DNA from: Paucibacter sp. DJ2R-2
Lineage (GTDB): Bacteria > Pseudomonadota > Gammaproteobacteria > Burkholderiales > Burkholderiaceae_C
DNA length: 64,000 nt
Assembly: GCF_025717675.1 (NCBI RefSeq)
Contig: NZ_JAJIRT010000010.1
Coordinates: 1 to 64,000, forward strand
Direction of reading: 5' to 3'
How positions within the stretch are numbered: the first letter of the stretch is position 1; each line of letters begins with the position of its first letter. Shown piece after piece: positions 15,528 through 24,544 of this stretch. Under the pieces are notes generated by a model. It did no database searches. It was not told the origin of the DNA and saw only the letters and a program-made list of their open reading frames with translations. The position numbers and the translations under genes were made by a program.

Positions 15528-16414
15528 GGCTTGTCCTGTGCTGTGTCCGCCTCAGCGTCGCCGCTGTCTTTGGGTTGCTTGCACTGGGCCATTTCTTGAT
15601 CGAACCAGAGTTGGGTCAGCTGCACCTGGATGACCTGATCCGGGCCGAAATCGCAGCCGGTGCGGATCTGCAGGCTGTAGCTGCCACCGCGGCCGCTGCC
15701 GCCATGCCAACGCAGCTCCAGACGGTCGCAGCGCCGGCCCCACCAGGCTTTCGTCTGGCGGATGCCGCGGCGGCGGCGCCACCAGGCCAGCAGGCCGAAG
15801 CTGGGGTTGAAGGCGCTCAGTGCGATCGCGTGCAGCAGGCCGAAGTGGCCCTTGCCCTCCGAGCCGCCCGCTCCGGCGACGACTTCAAAGCCCTGGCAGC
15901 CTTGCAGGCCACCGATCACCTCATGCCATTGGCCATCGGCGGCGATGCGTGTGGCGGTGGCGTGCCGACCGCGCCGCCCGGTGCTGGCGATGACACCGGC
16001 CACCTCGAGCGTGTCGCGCGGGTCCCCACAGGCAATGCCGACCCGACCCCGGCGGTTGTCCAGGTCCACCTCGCCGTCCTTGGGCTGGCGCAGGCCAGGC
16101 TTGGGCGACTCGGGCGCCGTCAGCCCGAGCAAGGGCTTGGCCTGGTCGCCGCTGCTGAATTGCAGGCGGTCGGTGGCGGGGCTCAGGGCGACGCGCCAGA
16201 GCGCAGTCTCCGGGAACTGATCGCGATAGAAGCTCAGCAGGGCATGGTGGCCGACCGGCGCATAGATTTCCTCGCCATTGGCCGGCGTCTTGCGGAAGCC
16301 CTCGTCGCTCATATTGAGCATGGAGTCAATCAGCGCCGCGAAGTCATGCTCGGTCGGCAGGGCGCCGTCACTGAACAGCTTCTTCAGGGTCTTGCGGTTT
16401 TCCAGCTGCTTCAT
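15524..16414 (-). CDS. Conserved eCIS-locus protein of unknown function between baseplate genes
   Basis: This is a 296-residue protein. Its N-terminus, MKQLENRKTLKKLFSDGALPTEHDFAALIDSMLN..DEGFRKT, recalls a short domain found in proteins encoded within eCIS gene clusters; I cannot name its function. The centre is Gly-rich (beta-type) and the C-terminal third has unusual Trp/Arg-rich patches (LLAWWRRRRGIRQTKAWWGRR). It overlaps both neighbours by ATGA, lying between the Afp11-like and Afp12-like genes. No fibre gene is otherwise present, so this protein could contribute to surface or target binding; that is inference. Confidence 0.6.
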   Translation of the reverse strand: MKQLENRKTLKKLFSDGALPTEHDFAALIDSMLNMSDEGFRKTPANGEEIYAPVGHHALLSFYRDQFPETALWRVALSPATDRLQFSSGDQAKPLLGLTAPESPKPGLRQPKDGEVDLDNRRGRVGIACGDPRDTLEVAGVIASTGRRGRHATATRIAADGQWHEVIGGLQGCQGFEVVAGAGGSEGKGHFGLLHAIALSAFNPSFGLLAWWRRRRGIRQTKAWWGRRCDRLELRWHGGSGRGGSYSLQIRTGCDFGPDQVIQVQLTQLWFDQEMAQCKQPKDSGDAEADTAQDKP

Positions 16415-19400
16415 GCCTGTGCCCCGCCAATGATGAAGCTGCTGCCGAGCGCCAACCGCGCCAAGCCGGTGGTTCGCGGCGCCGTGCGTGGCACGCTGTC
16501 GCTGAGTTCAAGCAGGTGCTTGCGTGTCGGCAGGGCCAGGCTCCAGGGCTTGGAGGGCCGGATCAGATTCGGGTTCGAGCCGCGCGCGCTGTCCGCCAGG
16601 CGGTAGCGGCCGCGGTCGTTGCGAATGATGTGCAGCAGCGAGACCTCGCCGACGCTGTCGACCCCGGCCTGGGCGCGCAGATGGGCTTCGATCTCGTCGG
16701 CGCGGACCTGCCAGTCAAAGCGCGTGGTGATGCCGCCGGGGCGCCAGGGCGAGAGGTAGTCGCGCAAGGCCTGATGCAGCTGGCGCAGGCGCTCGCCGGC
16801 CGCCACGCCGGCCTTGAGCTTGAGGCGGCAGCGCACCTGGATGCGGTCGTAGACGGCATTGCGCACCAGCAGGGGCAGGTCCGGCACGGCGCGCTGGCGC
16901 AGGAAGGCGGTGATCTCATCCAGGATGGCGGCATCCAGGCGCGGCGCTTCGGTGCCGTCGATCTCGCGCCCTGGCGGCAGCGCCGGCACGACCACCACCA
17001 GCACCTGCTGCCGACCTTGCCCTTGGGCGCCCAAGGGCAGACATTTCAGTTTCTGCACCTGGGGAAATTCCTGCAGCACCAGGCGCTCGATGTCCCAGGG
17101 CGTCAGCGCGCGGTCGCGGTGGCGCAGGCGCTCGGCCACGCGGGTGCGCAGCTGGGCCTCGTCCTCGGCCTCGCGCAGGTCGAAGGAGGGCAGGGGCTGG
17201 CGCACGCTGGCCAGGCCGGCAATGGCCGGCTGGGTCGCGTGGATGCTTTGGGCGGGCAGCTCCACGGCCATGCCGGCCGCATGGCTGGTCACCCGGCGGG
17301 CGCTGATGGCCTGGGCCCACAGGCCTTGCATGGGGGCGAGCCGGCCCAGCTCGCCGCTGGCTGTGAGGCGCAGCCACAGCAGAGGGCCGCCCGGTGCCGC
17401 CGACAGCTCCGGGCAGTCGGCGCTCATGCCCTCGGGCAGGTCCAGCACCATGATGCCGGTGCGCAGCAGGCCTTGAGTCTCGTCCAGCAGCAGGCGGTAG
17501 GGTTCCAGTTCGCGCCATTGCTGGCCGCACCAGGCTGCCCAGCTCAGCTGAGGCCGCGGGCGCCCCAGTGATTCGGCGGCGCTTTCCGCCTGCAGCTGGA
17601 ACAGCAGGCTCAGGCTGCCCGCGCTCGCCGTGCCACTCAGGCCGATATAGAGCTGGGCGCCGCAGGGCCAATGCGCGAGCAGGTGGTAGCGCTGATCGGC
17701 GCCACCGCGCTGCAGCGCTTGCAGGCCGAAGGGGCAGAGCTGCAGCAGCTGGCTGGCATGGCTCTGACCCGGCAAGGTGCCGCGGTCCTGGCGTGCGGCG
17801 ATGTGCTCCTCGGCGGCATAGCTGAGGCTGATTTTTTCCAGGCGCGGTGTGTAGGGTTCCTGGGGCAGGGGGAGCTGGTCCTCGGCCCGCTTGATGCGGC
17901 TGTTCTGGGTCAGGCGTTCGCTGAGCAGGCGCGGATAGAGGGTGTGGCCGAAGGCGCTTTCGGCGCCTTGCAGCTGCAGGCGGAAGAAGCCCTGGCGGCT
18001 GCTCAGGGTGTAGTCGGCCGCGGCCCCGGGCACGCTGAGCGGTTGGTGCAGCCTCTGCAGCTCCTTGCCGTCCAGGTTCAGGGTTTGCTCAGGGCCGCGC
18101 TCGGCGAACAAGCGCAGCAGTTCGCCGCCCTCCTGCCAGTGGCCGCCGGACAGCAAGGCCGGCCGCACCAGATAGCTGCTTTCGTCCCAGCGGCGCTGCG
18201 CGCGCGCGCCCCGCTCCTTGGCGCCGCCGCTGCCGGCGGCGTCCGCATAGGCCGCGTACACCGCGTAATGTGCGGCCATGCCCTGGCTGGGCAGGCCGGC
18301 CCATTGCAGCTGCAGGCTCAGCTCGCTGATGGGCTTGGCACTCAGTTCGGCGTTGGAGAACATCAGGTAGGAAGAGCGGTCGGGCAGGGGGCCGAAGGGC
18401 AGAAAAGGCTTGCTGGCGTCCAGCCGCCCGAGCTGGTTGTAGAGCGTCATTTCGCGCACGCCGCTGACACGCACCTGCAGCCGGGCGGACTCCAGGGCCA
18501 GCTGTTGCAGCAGGCTGCAGCCGAACACCCGCGTCTGGCCCGACATGCGCAGCTGCAGCACCGGCAGGGCCGGCCAGCCGGCGCCGTGCAGGGCCGGCGT
18601 GCAGGCCTGCACCGGCGGCGCGCCCGCGCCGAGCGAGATGCGCAGCTGCAGCCGGCCGCCTGCGTCCTTGGGCCGCTCGCTGCGCAGGTCGACGCGTTGG
18701 GCATAGACCTCGGGGACAGCCAGCCAGCCTTGTTGGCTGCTCAGTTGCGCCAACCACAGACCGCGAAACACGCGGTCGAAGATCAGCGAACGCTCCATGG
18801 GCTGGCTGCCGTAGATCAGGGACAAGGGGTTGTCGACCTGCACCGTGGGGCCGGCGTTGTCGCCCAGCACGCGCTGGGCATGGCGGCGCAGGGCCCGCAG
18901 GTCCAGCGCACTCAGATCCTCCTGGCCCACACTGAGCCAGACGACGAACAGGCGGCCGATGCGGGGCCGCAAGGTATCGGGCTTGTGGCTTTCCAGGCAC
19001 AGGGCCAGCAGGAAGCTGAGCCAGGCGCCGGTGACGGTCTTGGGCTTCTCGCGGCTTGCGTTCAAGGCGGCCTGGCGCCGGCCATGGCGTGCGGTTCGGC
19101 GGCCGAGCTCGCGCAGGCGCTGTGCGTGCAAGTCGGTTTGCTCGGCCTGGCTGGGGGCGCTGGGCAGGGGCAGGCCTTCGAACAGGGCCAGGCGTTCAAA
19201 GATGCGCTGCCAGTGCGCCTGATGAATCTCCAGTGTCGCGTTCGCGGCGATCTCTTCGCCGACGGCCTGCTGCAAGAGGCTGTCCTGCCCCAGGGGATGG
19301 CTCAGCTGCAGCTCCAGCGTGATCTCGCGCTCACCTTCGCGCAGCTGCAGCAGCGGCGAGGCCAGGGCCAAGCCCTGGCGTGCCTCGCCGAAACCGATGC

Positions 19401-20541
19401 AAGGACCGCCGCCCAGCAGGGGCCAGGCGCGTGCGCGCGGCAGTGCGGCTTGCTCGGGCGTGGGGGCGGGCAGCTGCAATGCATGGGCCTCGGTGGCGAA
19501 GGCGAATTGGTGCTCGGGTGAGATGCGGGCGTCGCTGTGCAGGCGCAGCGACAGCAGCTGCTCGACCTTCAGCGTGCTCAGCAGCAGCTCCTGTTCGGCG
19601 CGGTAGTGCAGGGCCTGGCCTCGCTCGTTCTTGCCGCCAATCAGCAGGCAGCCTTGCGGCAGCAGCACGGGCCGGGCGTGGCGCGGGTCCCGCTCGAGCA
19701 GCACATGGACGCGATCGGCGCGGGCCACGGCCGGCTGGAAGCCCAGGCTGTCGCGGTAGTAGAACTGGGTCAGGCGGTCGGTGAAGCGGTCCAGCGGCGA
19801 GCGGCTGAGCTGCAGCAGCTGGATGAAGGCCAGCAGTGCTCCCATGGCAGGGTCATGGTCACCTTGCTGCAAGCTGGCCGGCAGCAGCTCGGCGGCCAGC
19901 AGGGCCAGCTGGCGGCGCGTCCGGCACAGGCCCAACCAGAATTGGCGCAGGGCGCGGGCCAGGGCGCTGGTGCTCAAGGTGGGGCCGGAGGCCGAGGTGC
20001 TGGAGGCCTTGGTGCTGGGGCCCATCCGCGCGCCCAAGAGCGGCAGCGGGGCCTCGCCGCCGACGCCGAAATGGGGTTGCAGCTGGACCTGCAGGCGGCC
20101 CAGATCGCCGTCGAGCTGGGATTGCAAGAGCTGCAACAAGCGGGCTGCGGCCGGGCTGGCGCCGGGCTCGGTGGCCTGGGCCTTGGCGTGCAGCTCCATG
20201 CGCGCGCACCAACGCTCCAGCTGCTCGGCCAGGCGGCGGCAGTAGTGCCATTGCTGCCGCTCCGACAGACGCGGCCAGACGCCCATCACCCGGGCTTCTT
20301 CAGCAATCCCGGGCGAGCTGGCCAGTTCGGCCAGGAGCAGGCTGAGATCCTGATCCAGCACCTCGCCCCAATGACCTTGGTGCAGGGCCATGTCGTCGAC
20401 AAAGCGCAGCTGGCGCGCCAACTCCAGGGTCAGGCGCAGCCGGGTCGCCAGGTCCAGCTCGTCGGGGCGCAGGAACGGCGGCGACAGCGCCGGGTCGAGC
20501 GGCGGCGCCAGGCGTTCGTTCTGTTGGGTTCCGGGGTGCAT
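16411..20541 (-). CDS. Large eCIS baseplate protein, Afp11-like (baseplate J/gp47-related)
   Basis: This 1376-residue protein is the largest structural protein of the locus. The N-terminal third contains LTQFYYRDSLGFQP and LPQGCLLIGGKNERG, typical of eCIS wedge proteins. Around residues 1125-1165 it has RVAERLRHRDRALTPWDIERLVLQEFPQVQKLKCLPL, the conserved segment of the gp47/baseplate-J-like family (Afp11). It follows gp25 after 16 bp and ends in an ATGA overlap with the next gene. The expected role is the baseplate wedge, gp6-equivalent in T4. Confidence 0.85.
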   Translation of the reverse strand: MHPGTQQNERLAPPLDPALSPPFLRPDELDLATRLRLTLELARQLRFVDDMALHQGHWGEVLDQDLSLLLAELASSPGIAEEARVMGVWPRLSERQQWHYCRRLAEQLERWCARMELHAKAQATEPGASPAAARLLQLLQSQLDGDLGRLQVQLQPHFGVGGEAPLPLLGARMGPSTKASSTSASGPTLSTSALARALRQFWLGLCRTRRQLALLAAELLPASLQQGDHDPAMGALLAFIQLLQLSRSPLDRFTDRLTQFYYRDSLGFQPAVARADRVHVLLERDPRHARPVLLPQGCLLIGGKNERGQALHYRAEQELLLSTLKVEQLLSLRLHSDARISPEHQFAFATEAHALQLPAPTPEQAALPRARAWPLLGGGPCIGFGEARQGLALASPLLQLREGEREITLELQLSHPLGQDSLLQQAVGEEIAANATLEIHQAHWQRIFERLALFEGLPLPSAPSQAEQTDLHAQRLRELGRRTARHGRRQAALNASREKPKTVTGAWLSFLLALCLESHKPDTLRPRIGRLFVVWLSVGQEDLSALDLRALRRHAQRVLGDNAGPTVQVDNPLSLIYGSQPMERSLIFDRVFRGLWLAQLSSQQGWLAVPEVYAQRVDLRSERPKDAGGRLQLRISLGAGAPPVQACTPALHGAGWPALPVLQLRMSGQTRVFGCSLLQQLALESARLQVRVSGVREMTLYNQLGRLDASKPFLPFGPLPDRSSYLMFSNAELSAKPISELSLQLQWAGLPSQGMAAHYAVYAAYADAAGSGGAKERGARAQRRWDESSYLVRPALLSGGHWQEGGELLRLFAERGPEQTLNLDGKELQRLHQPLSVPGAAADYTLSSRQGFFRLQLQGAESAFGHTLYPRLLSERLTQNSRIKRAEDQLPLPQEPYTPRLEKISLSYAAEEHIAARQDRGTLPGQSHASQLLQLCPFGLQALQRGGADQRYHLLAHWPCGAQLYIGLSGTASAGSLSLLFQLQAESAAESLGRPRPQLSWAAWCGQQWRELEPYRLLLDETQGLLRTGIMVLDLPEGMSADCPELSAAPGGPLLWLRLTASGELGRLAPMQGLWAQAISARRVTSHAAGMAVELPAQSIHATQPAIAGLASVRQPLPSFDLREAEDEAQLRTRVAERLRHRDRALTPWDIERLVLQEFPQVQKLKCLPLGAQGQGRQQVLVVVVPALPPGREIDGTEAPRLDAAILDEITAFLRQRAVPDLPLLVRNAVYDRIQVRCRLKLKAGVAAGERLRQLHQALRDYLSPWRPGGITTRFDWQVRADEIEAHLRAQAGVDSVGEVSLLHIIRNDRGRYRLADSARGSNPNLIRPSKPWSLALPTRKHLLELSDSVPRTAPRTTGLARLALGSSFIIGGAQA

Positions 20542-20557
20542 GGTGGGGCCTTGCTGC

Positions 20558-20965
20558 TCAGCCTGCGCTGACCGGGTTGCTGGCTTGATCGAGATAGAGC
20601 GGGTAGACCAGGTTGTGGCGGGTGTTGGTGCTGCGGATGCGGTAGTCCAGCAGCACTTGCAAGCAGCCCCAGTCCTCGCTGGAGATATGGGCCTCGATCT
20701 GCAGCACCTCGACGCGCGGTTCGAAGAACAGGACGGCCTTCTTGAGCATGTCCTTGAGCTCCGTCAGCAATTGCTCGCTGGCGCCTTCGAAGACCAGGCG
20801 GTGCAGGGTGGTGCCGTAGGCGGCTTGCATCACGCGTTCGCCGCAGCGGGTCGCCAGCAGCAGGCGCAAGCTCTCCTCGATGTCGATCTCGTTCTCCACC
20901 ATGACCAGGCGCTTGCTGCCATCAAAGCGCGGCGGGAAGCTCCAGCCTCGACCGAGAAAACTCAT
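20558..20965 (-). CDS. GPW/gp25-family baseplate protein (Afp9-like)
   Basis: This 135-residue protein has the gp25 pattern: an N-terminal FPPRFD segment, IEESLRLLLATRCGERVMQAAYGTTLHRLVFE, and a C-terminal beta-strand region IRSTNTRHNLVYPLYL. gp25 proteins sit in the baseplate wedge and start sheath polymerisation. Its length is normal for the family. Only 2 bases separate it from the PAAR gene upstream. Confidence 0.92.
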   Translation of the reverse strand: MSFLGRGWSFPPRFDGSKRLVMVENEIDIEESLRLLLATRCGERVMQAAYGTTLHRLVFEGASEQLLTELKDMLKKAVLFFEPRVEVLQIEAHISSEDWGCLQVLLDYRIRSTNTRHNLVYPLYLDQASNPVSAG

Positions 20966-20967
20966 GG

Positions 20968-21267
20968 CTAGCCTCCGATGATGACGGTGAAACAGCCGAG
21001 CACGATGGCGCCGCCATGTGCGGTCGTGTCGCCGATGCGGGCCGCCGGCTTGCCGCCGATCAGCACGGTGGCCGAGCCTTTGACGATGGCATCCGGTGGC
21101 CCGACACAGACCGCGTTGTCGCCAACCACGGCCGCGGGCAGCTTGCCGATCAACACGGTCGGCACGCCCGGGCCGATCACCGGGCCGCCGACATGCGGAA
21201 TCGGCGGCAAGCCCGGTGTGACCATGGGGCAGGTGTGCATGTCGGTGAGGCGGGCGGCGGGTGGCAT
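20968..21267 (-). CDS. PAAR-domain spike tip protein (Afp10-like)
   Basis: This 99-residue protein is a complete PAAR domain and nothing more. It has PPAARLTDMHTC at the start and repeated Gly-rich turns (TVLIGKLPAAVVGD, TVLIGGKPAARIGD) ending in GCFTVIIGG. Cys13 and several histidines (11, 25, 84) are candidate metal ligands. It should form the sharp cap of the VgrG-like spike encoded just upstream. The absence of any toxin extension means cargo is not fused to the tip here. Confidence 0.93.
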   Translation of the reverse strand: MPPAARLTDMHTCPMVTPGLPPIPHVGGPVIGPGVPTVLIGKLPAAVVGDNAVCVGPPDAIVKGSATVLIGGKPAARIGDTTAHGGAIVLGCFTVIIGG

Positions 21268-21291
21268 GGTGTCGGGCGCTCTTTTTGGGGT

Positions 21292-23073
21292 TCAGTTGAT
21301 CATCACCATCGCGCCCTTGACCGTCGTCTGGCCCGAGGCGCTGAGTTCGGCCGTGGCGCTGCCTTTGCCGCTGAAGCCGACCTGGGCCTCGCAGGCGATG
21401 TTCAGGCCGGCGGTCTTGACGTCGGCTTTGGACGTGATGGAAATCGCATTGACGGCGTCCAAGGTGATGCCGCCCTTGGCCGTCAGCTTGATGTCCTTGG
21501 GGCTGTCCAGGGCGATGCCGCTCTCACTGAGCTTGATGCTGTTGCCGTTCTGGTCCTGGATCAGGATGCTCTTGTCCTTGTCGTCCAGCACCAGCTTGTT
21601 GTTGGCCGGCGTGGTGACGGTGATGATCTTGTCTTCTTCGTTGAACTCGATCTTGTGCTTGCAGCGGGTGACGATGGCCTTGGTGTTGTTGGCCGCCTCC
21701 AGCACATAGGGGCTGACTTGCTTGCTGCTGTAGAGGCTGCCCAGAACGACCGGGCTGCTGGGGTCGCCGTTCAGATAGCCGACCAGGACCTCGTCGCCCA
21801 CCTCGGGCAGGAAGAAGGCGCCAAAGCTGTTGGACGCGTGGAACTGCAGCAGACGGGCCCAGATGCCTTCGGTGGCATTGCTCAGGCTGGGCAGCTTGAT
21901 CTGGATGCGGCTTTCGCCGGCGGGGTCGGCGTCGAGCTTCATGACCACGCCGATCTGCAGGCCGCTGGCACCGGGCAGCTGGCCGCTGGCCAAGGGGGCC
22001 ACGACATCGGGGCGCTCGACATGCCAGCTCGGGTCGAGCCCGAACTCGGCTTCGCTGACCCAGTTGCCGTCGACCATCTCGTGCTGCACGGCGCTGACGT
22101 AGACATCGCCGTTGAAGCGCGTGCCCACGCCGGCCAAGGTGATCAGCGTTCCAGGCAGAGCGACGGCCGTGCCTTGAAAACTCATGCGGCCGCGCACACG
22201 CGCCAGGCCGGCCTTGAGCTGCACGGCCTTGGCCCAGCTGTCGAGCAGGGCGCTGTCGCTGCTGGCGGGGCTTTGCAGCAGCAAGGTGTCGGGCGAGGCC
22301 ACGGCGGCCAAGCTGGCGCTGTCCAGATCGCCTTGGCTGTTCAGCGTAGGCGGTGCGGCCGAGGCCCCTTGAACCAGGGCTTGCTGGGCCGGATCCCAGC
22401 CCTGGGCCTGGACGGCTGTCCACTGGCTGCGGGCGTCGATGTCGGCATGCAGCTCGAACAGGTTGTCACCCCAGGTCAGGGTCAGCACCGGTGATCCGCT
22501 CACTTCAGGCGCTTTGACGCCGACGCTGCCGGCCGCGGCGTTCACCACCAGGCCCAGCAGCTCGGCACGCGCCAGCATGAAGTCCCAGTCGCTGCAGTAG
22601 TACTGCACCAGCTCCTTGTGGGTGATGGAGGTGCTGTCGACATCGGCCGTCAGCCCAGCATTGCTGATCAGGCTGGAGATGATGGCGCTGTCGGTCTGGT
22701 CGACATAGTTCGCGCTCTTGCGGCCCAGGGTCAGCTTGCAGGCCTTGTCGCGGCATTCCACCAGCAGCCGGCTGTAGTTGTTGCCGGTGATCTTGTAGCC
22801 ATGGCGCACGACGATGCCGCTGAACACCAGCGCATCATCATTGGCATAGCCGGCGCGGATCTCGATCTGTGCGCCGGGCTTGAACAGGGCGCCGTCGCTG
22901 AGCGGGCTTTTGTTCTCGGGCATGTCGCCGTCGGCGATCACGAGGCGGGCCCAGGGCACGGCATTGAGCGCATGGCGGATGCTGCAGCTGATGATGGCCA
23001 GGTCTTCCTGTTCCTGGCCGTCGCAGCTGACGATCAGGCGCAGCACGCCGTCGTTGGAATCGCTGTCACTCAT
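21292..23073 (-). CDS. VgrG/gp5-gp27-like central spike protein (Afp8-like)
   Basis: This 593-residue protein combines the gp27-like hub (about 1-350, including VFSGIVVRHGY and VQYYCSDWDFMLARAELLGLVV) with a gp5-like OB domain about 375-445 (IQIKLPSLSNATEGIWARL, FFLPEVGDEVLVGYLNGDPSSPVVLGSLY) and a C-terminal beta-helix needle of repeated short strands (NSIKLSESGIALDSPKDIKLTAKGGITL). No effector domain follows the needle. The neighbours, LysM protein before and PAAR after, match the conserved eCIS order. Confidence 0.93.
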   Translation of the reverse strand: MSDSDSNDGVLRLIVSCDGQEQEDLAIISCSIRHALNAVPWARLVIADGDMPENKSPLSDGALFKPGAQIEIRAGYANDDALVFSGIVVRHGYKITGNNYSRLLVECRDKACKLTLGRKSANYVDQTDSAIISSLISNAGLTADVDSTSITHKELVQYYCSDWDFMLARAELLGLVVNAAAGSVGVKAPEVSGSPVLTLTWGDNLFELHADIDARSQWTAVQAQGWDPAQQALVQGASAAPPTLNSQGDLDSASLAAVASPDTLLLQSPASSDSALLDSWAKAVQLKAGLARVRGRMSFQGTAVALPGTLITLAGVGTRFNGDVYVSAVQHEMVDGNWVSEAEFGLDPSWHVERPDVVAPLASGQLPGASGLQIGVVMKLDADPAGESRIQIKLPSLSNATEGIWARLLQFHASNSFGAFFLPEVGDEVLVGYLNGDPSSPVVLGSLYSSKQVSPYVLEAANNTKAIVTRCKHKIEFNEEDKIITVTTPANNKLVLDDKDKSILIQDQNGNSIKLSESGIALDSPKDIKLTAKGGITLDAVNAISITSKADVKTAGLNIACEAQVGFSGKGSATAELSASGQTTVKGAMVMIN

Positions 23074-23083
23074 GGCGCCCCCA

Positions 23084-23800
23084 TCAGCCCAGCGGCGGAA
23101 AGTGCAGGCGCAGGCCGGGCTTCAGTCGGCGGAACTCGCGCAGACCATTGAAGCGGGCCACCTCGGTGTAGTAGCGGCTGTCGCCATAGATGCGCTGGCA
23201 CAGCAGGGGCAGGGTGTCGCCCTCCCGCACCTCGACCGAATGGCTCAGGTCGGGGCTGGAGCGATTGGCCGCCAAGCGCCCCAGCTGCTGCGAGACAAAG
23301 CCCAGCAAGACCAACTCGGATTTGGCCCGCAGCGGCGCGCCGCTGGGCTTGAACAAGCTGTAGGCGGTCGAGATGCTCTGCAGCCGCCCGTAGAAGATCA
23401 GGGTGCCCCAGAGCAGCTGCACATGGTTGGGCTCGTGCTTGCCGCCGTTGTAGGTGTAGATGATCTTGCCCAGGGCATCGAGCTGGTCGGCCACCTCGCG
23501 CGGGGCGCTGGAGCCCAGGGGCAGAGGCACCACACCGGTGCCATCGAACACCACCGAGAAGCTGATCTTGTCGGGGTTGATGGCGCTGAATTTGACCGGA
23601 TTGCTGGACTGGCCGAGGCTGCGCTTGGTGTTGTAGCAAATCGTGCGCTCGTGGCTGAATTCGGACGGGTTGATCACCAGCTTGTACTGGCTGCCCGAGT
23701 CGACCGTGACGATGCCGGTCTTGTCATCGATCTCGCAGCGGGTGATGGACAGGGCCTGCTTGGTGCCGGACAGGGACAGCGCGGAAGAGAGCACGGACAT
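23084..23800 (-). CDS. eCIS LysM-domain baseplate protein (Afp7-like)
   Basis: This 238-residue protein ends in a LysM-type motif: VEVREGDTLPLLCQRIYGDSRYYTEVARFNGL..FRRLKPGLRLHFPP. The N-terminal 170 residues match the eCIS/T4 gp53-like hub partner family, with KLVINPSEFSHERT and ISFSVVFDGTG. In contractile systems this protein links tube to spike. The ATG at 23800 (MSVLSS) is preferred over a start at 23869, whose extension is Ala/Arg-rich and would run into the neighbouring DUF5908 gene. It lies 10 bp ahead of the spike gene. Confidence 0.88.
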   Translation of the reverse strand: MSVLSSALSLSGTKQALSITRCEIDDKTGIVTVDSGSQYKLVINPSEFSHERTICYNTKRSLGQSSNPVKFSAINPDKISFSVVFDGTGVVPLPLGSSAPREVADQLDALGKIIYTYNGGKHEPNHVQLLWGTLIFYGRLQSISTAYSLFKPSGAPLRAKSELVLLGFVSQQLGRLAANRSSPDLSHSVEVREGDTLPLLCQRIYGDSRYYTEVARFNGLREFRRLKPGLRLHFPPLG

Positions 23801-23820
23801 GGTGGGTCTGCGCCTCGGTT

Positions 23821-24054
23821 TCAGCGCTCGCGCAGCGCTTGCAGCTGCGCCAGCAGCCAGACCCGGCATTCGGCCAGGATCTCTTCCTTCAACTGCTCGC
23901 GGTCCTCGCAGTCCTCGCCCGCGCCGCCACCACCGCAGCCACCGGCCGCGGACTTGGCCGCGGCGCTGGAGGGGCTGGAGGGGCTGGCCTCGTCGTCCGA
24001 CTCATCGTCGCTGACGGTGGACTTGAGCAGCAGTTGTCGGACTTCCAGCGTCAT
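23821..24054 (-). CDS. DUF5908-family small eCIS protein (Afp6-like)
   Basis: This 77-residue protein starts with MTLEVRQLLLKSTV, typical of DUF5908, followed by an acidic Ser-rich linker (DDESDDEASPSSPSS), a Gly/Cys-rich segment (GGCGGGGAGEDC) and a C-terminal helix (LKEEILAECRVWLLAQLQ). Proteins of this size and position lie between the second tube gene and the LysM gene in eCIS clusters. The start overlaps the preceding stop as ATGA. It is a likely baseplate or assembly factor; the exact role is unknown. Confidence 0.8.
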   Translation of the reverse strand: MTLEVRQLLLKSTVSDDESDDEASPSSPSSAAAKSAAGGCGGGGAGEDCEDREQLKEEILAECRVWLLAQLQALRER

Positions 24055-24539
24055 AGCAGTCGCATGCTCGTGGTGTAGGCCAGCTCGATCTGCTCGATGG
24101 CCAGCTCGTTCTTGGTGGAGGAGAACGCTTCGATCTCCCAGCTGACCGGGTAGGCGTTGTCGAGCAGCCAGGCCCGCAGGGGCAGGCCATCGGCGCCCTT
24201 CAGCCGCACCAGCACCGGCATGGTCAGGATGGGGCGTGTCAAGCCGCCTTCCAGTGTTTCCTTGCACCACAGCATCAACGGTGAAGTGACCGTCGCGACG
24301 CCGCGCTTGAGGCTCAAGCGACCCTGCTTGATGCCCTGGGGCAGCTGGTGGCAAAAGCGGTTCTCACCGCCTTCGCGCAGCTCCTCGGTCTCCATGCTTT
24401 GGGTCAGCCCCGACACCTCCTGGAAGGAGCTGTCGACGGACTGGGGCTGTGTGCCCACAATGACCGAGAAATGAAAGGCCACAGGCGGTGCCTGCAGCAT
24501 TTCGAGCGCCTGGTTCAGGGGCGATGCAAGGGCGCTCAT
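24051..24539 (-). CDS. Second tail-tube protein (Afp5-like, T4 gp19 family)
   Basis: This 162-residue protein has the phage tail tube fold signature: PPVAFHFSVIV..., SSFQEVSGLTQSMETEELREGGENRF and a C-terminal IEAFSSTKNELAIEQIELAYTTSMRL. In Afp-type particles a second, diverged tube protein forms the initiator ring on the baseplate. It sits 5 bp after the main tube gene. Confidence 0.9.
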   Translation of the reverse strand: MSALASPLNQALEMLQAPPVAFHFSVIVGTQPQSVDSSFQEVSGLTQSMETEELREGGENRFCHQLPQGIKQGRLSLKRGVATVTSPLMLWCKETLEGGLTRPILTMPVLVRLKGADGLPLRAWLLDNAYPVSWEIEAFSSTKNELAIEQIELAYTTSMRLL

Positions 24540-24544
24540 GGGCC

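Noticed and set aside
17671-19521. Long plus-strand open frame opposite the Afp11-like gene
   Set aside because: Repetitive Gln/Ala/Gly/Leu composition and no ribosome binding site; it mirrors the codon bias of the real gene.
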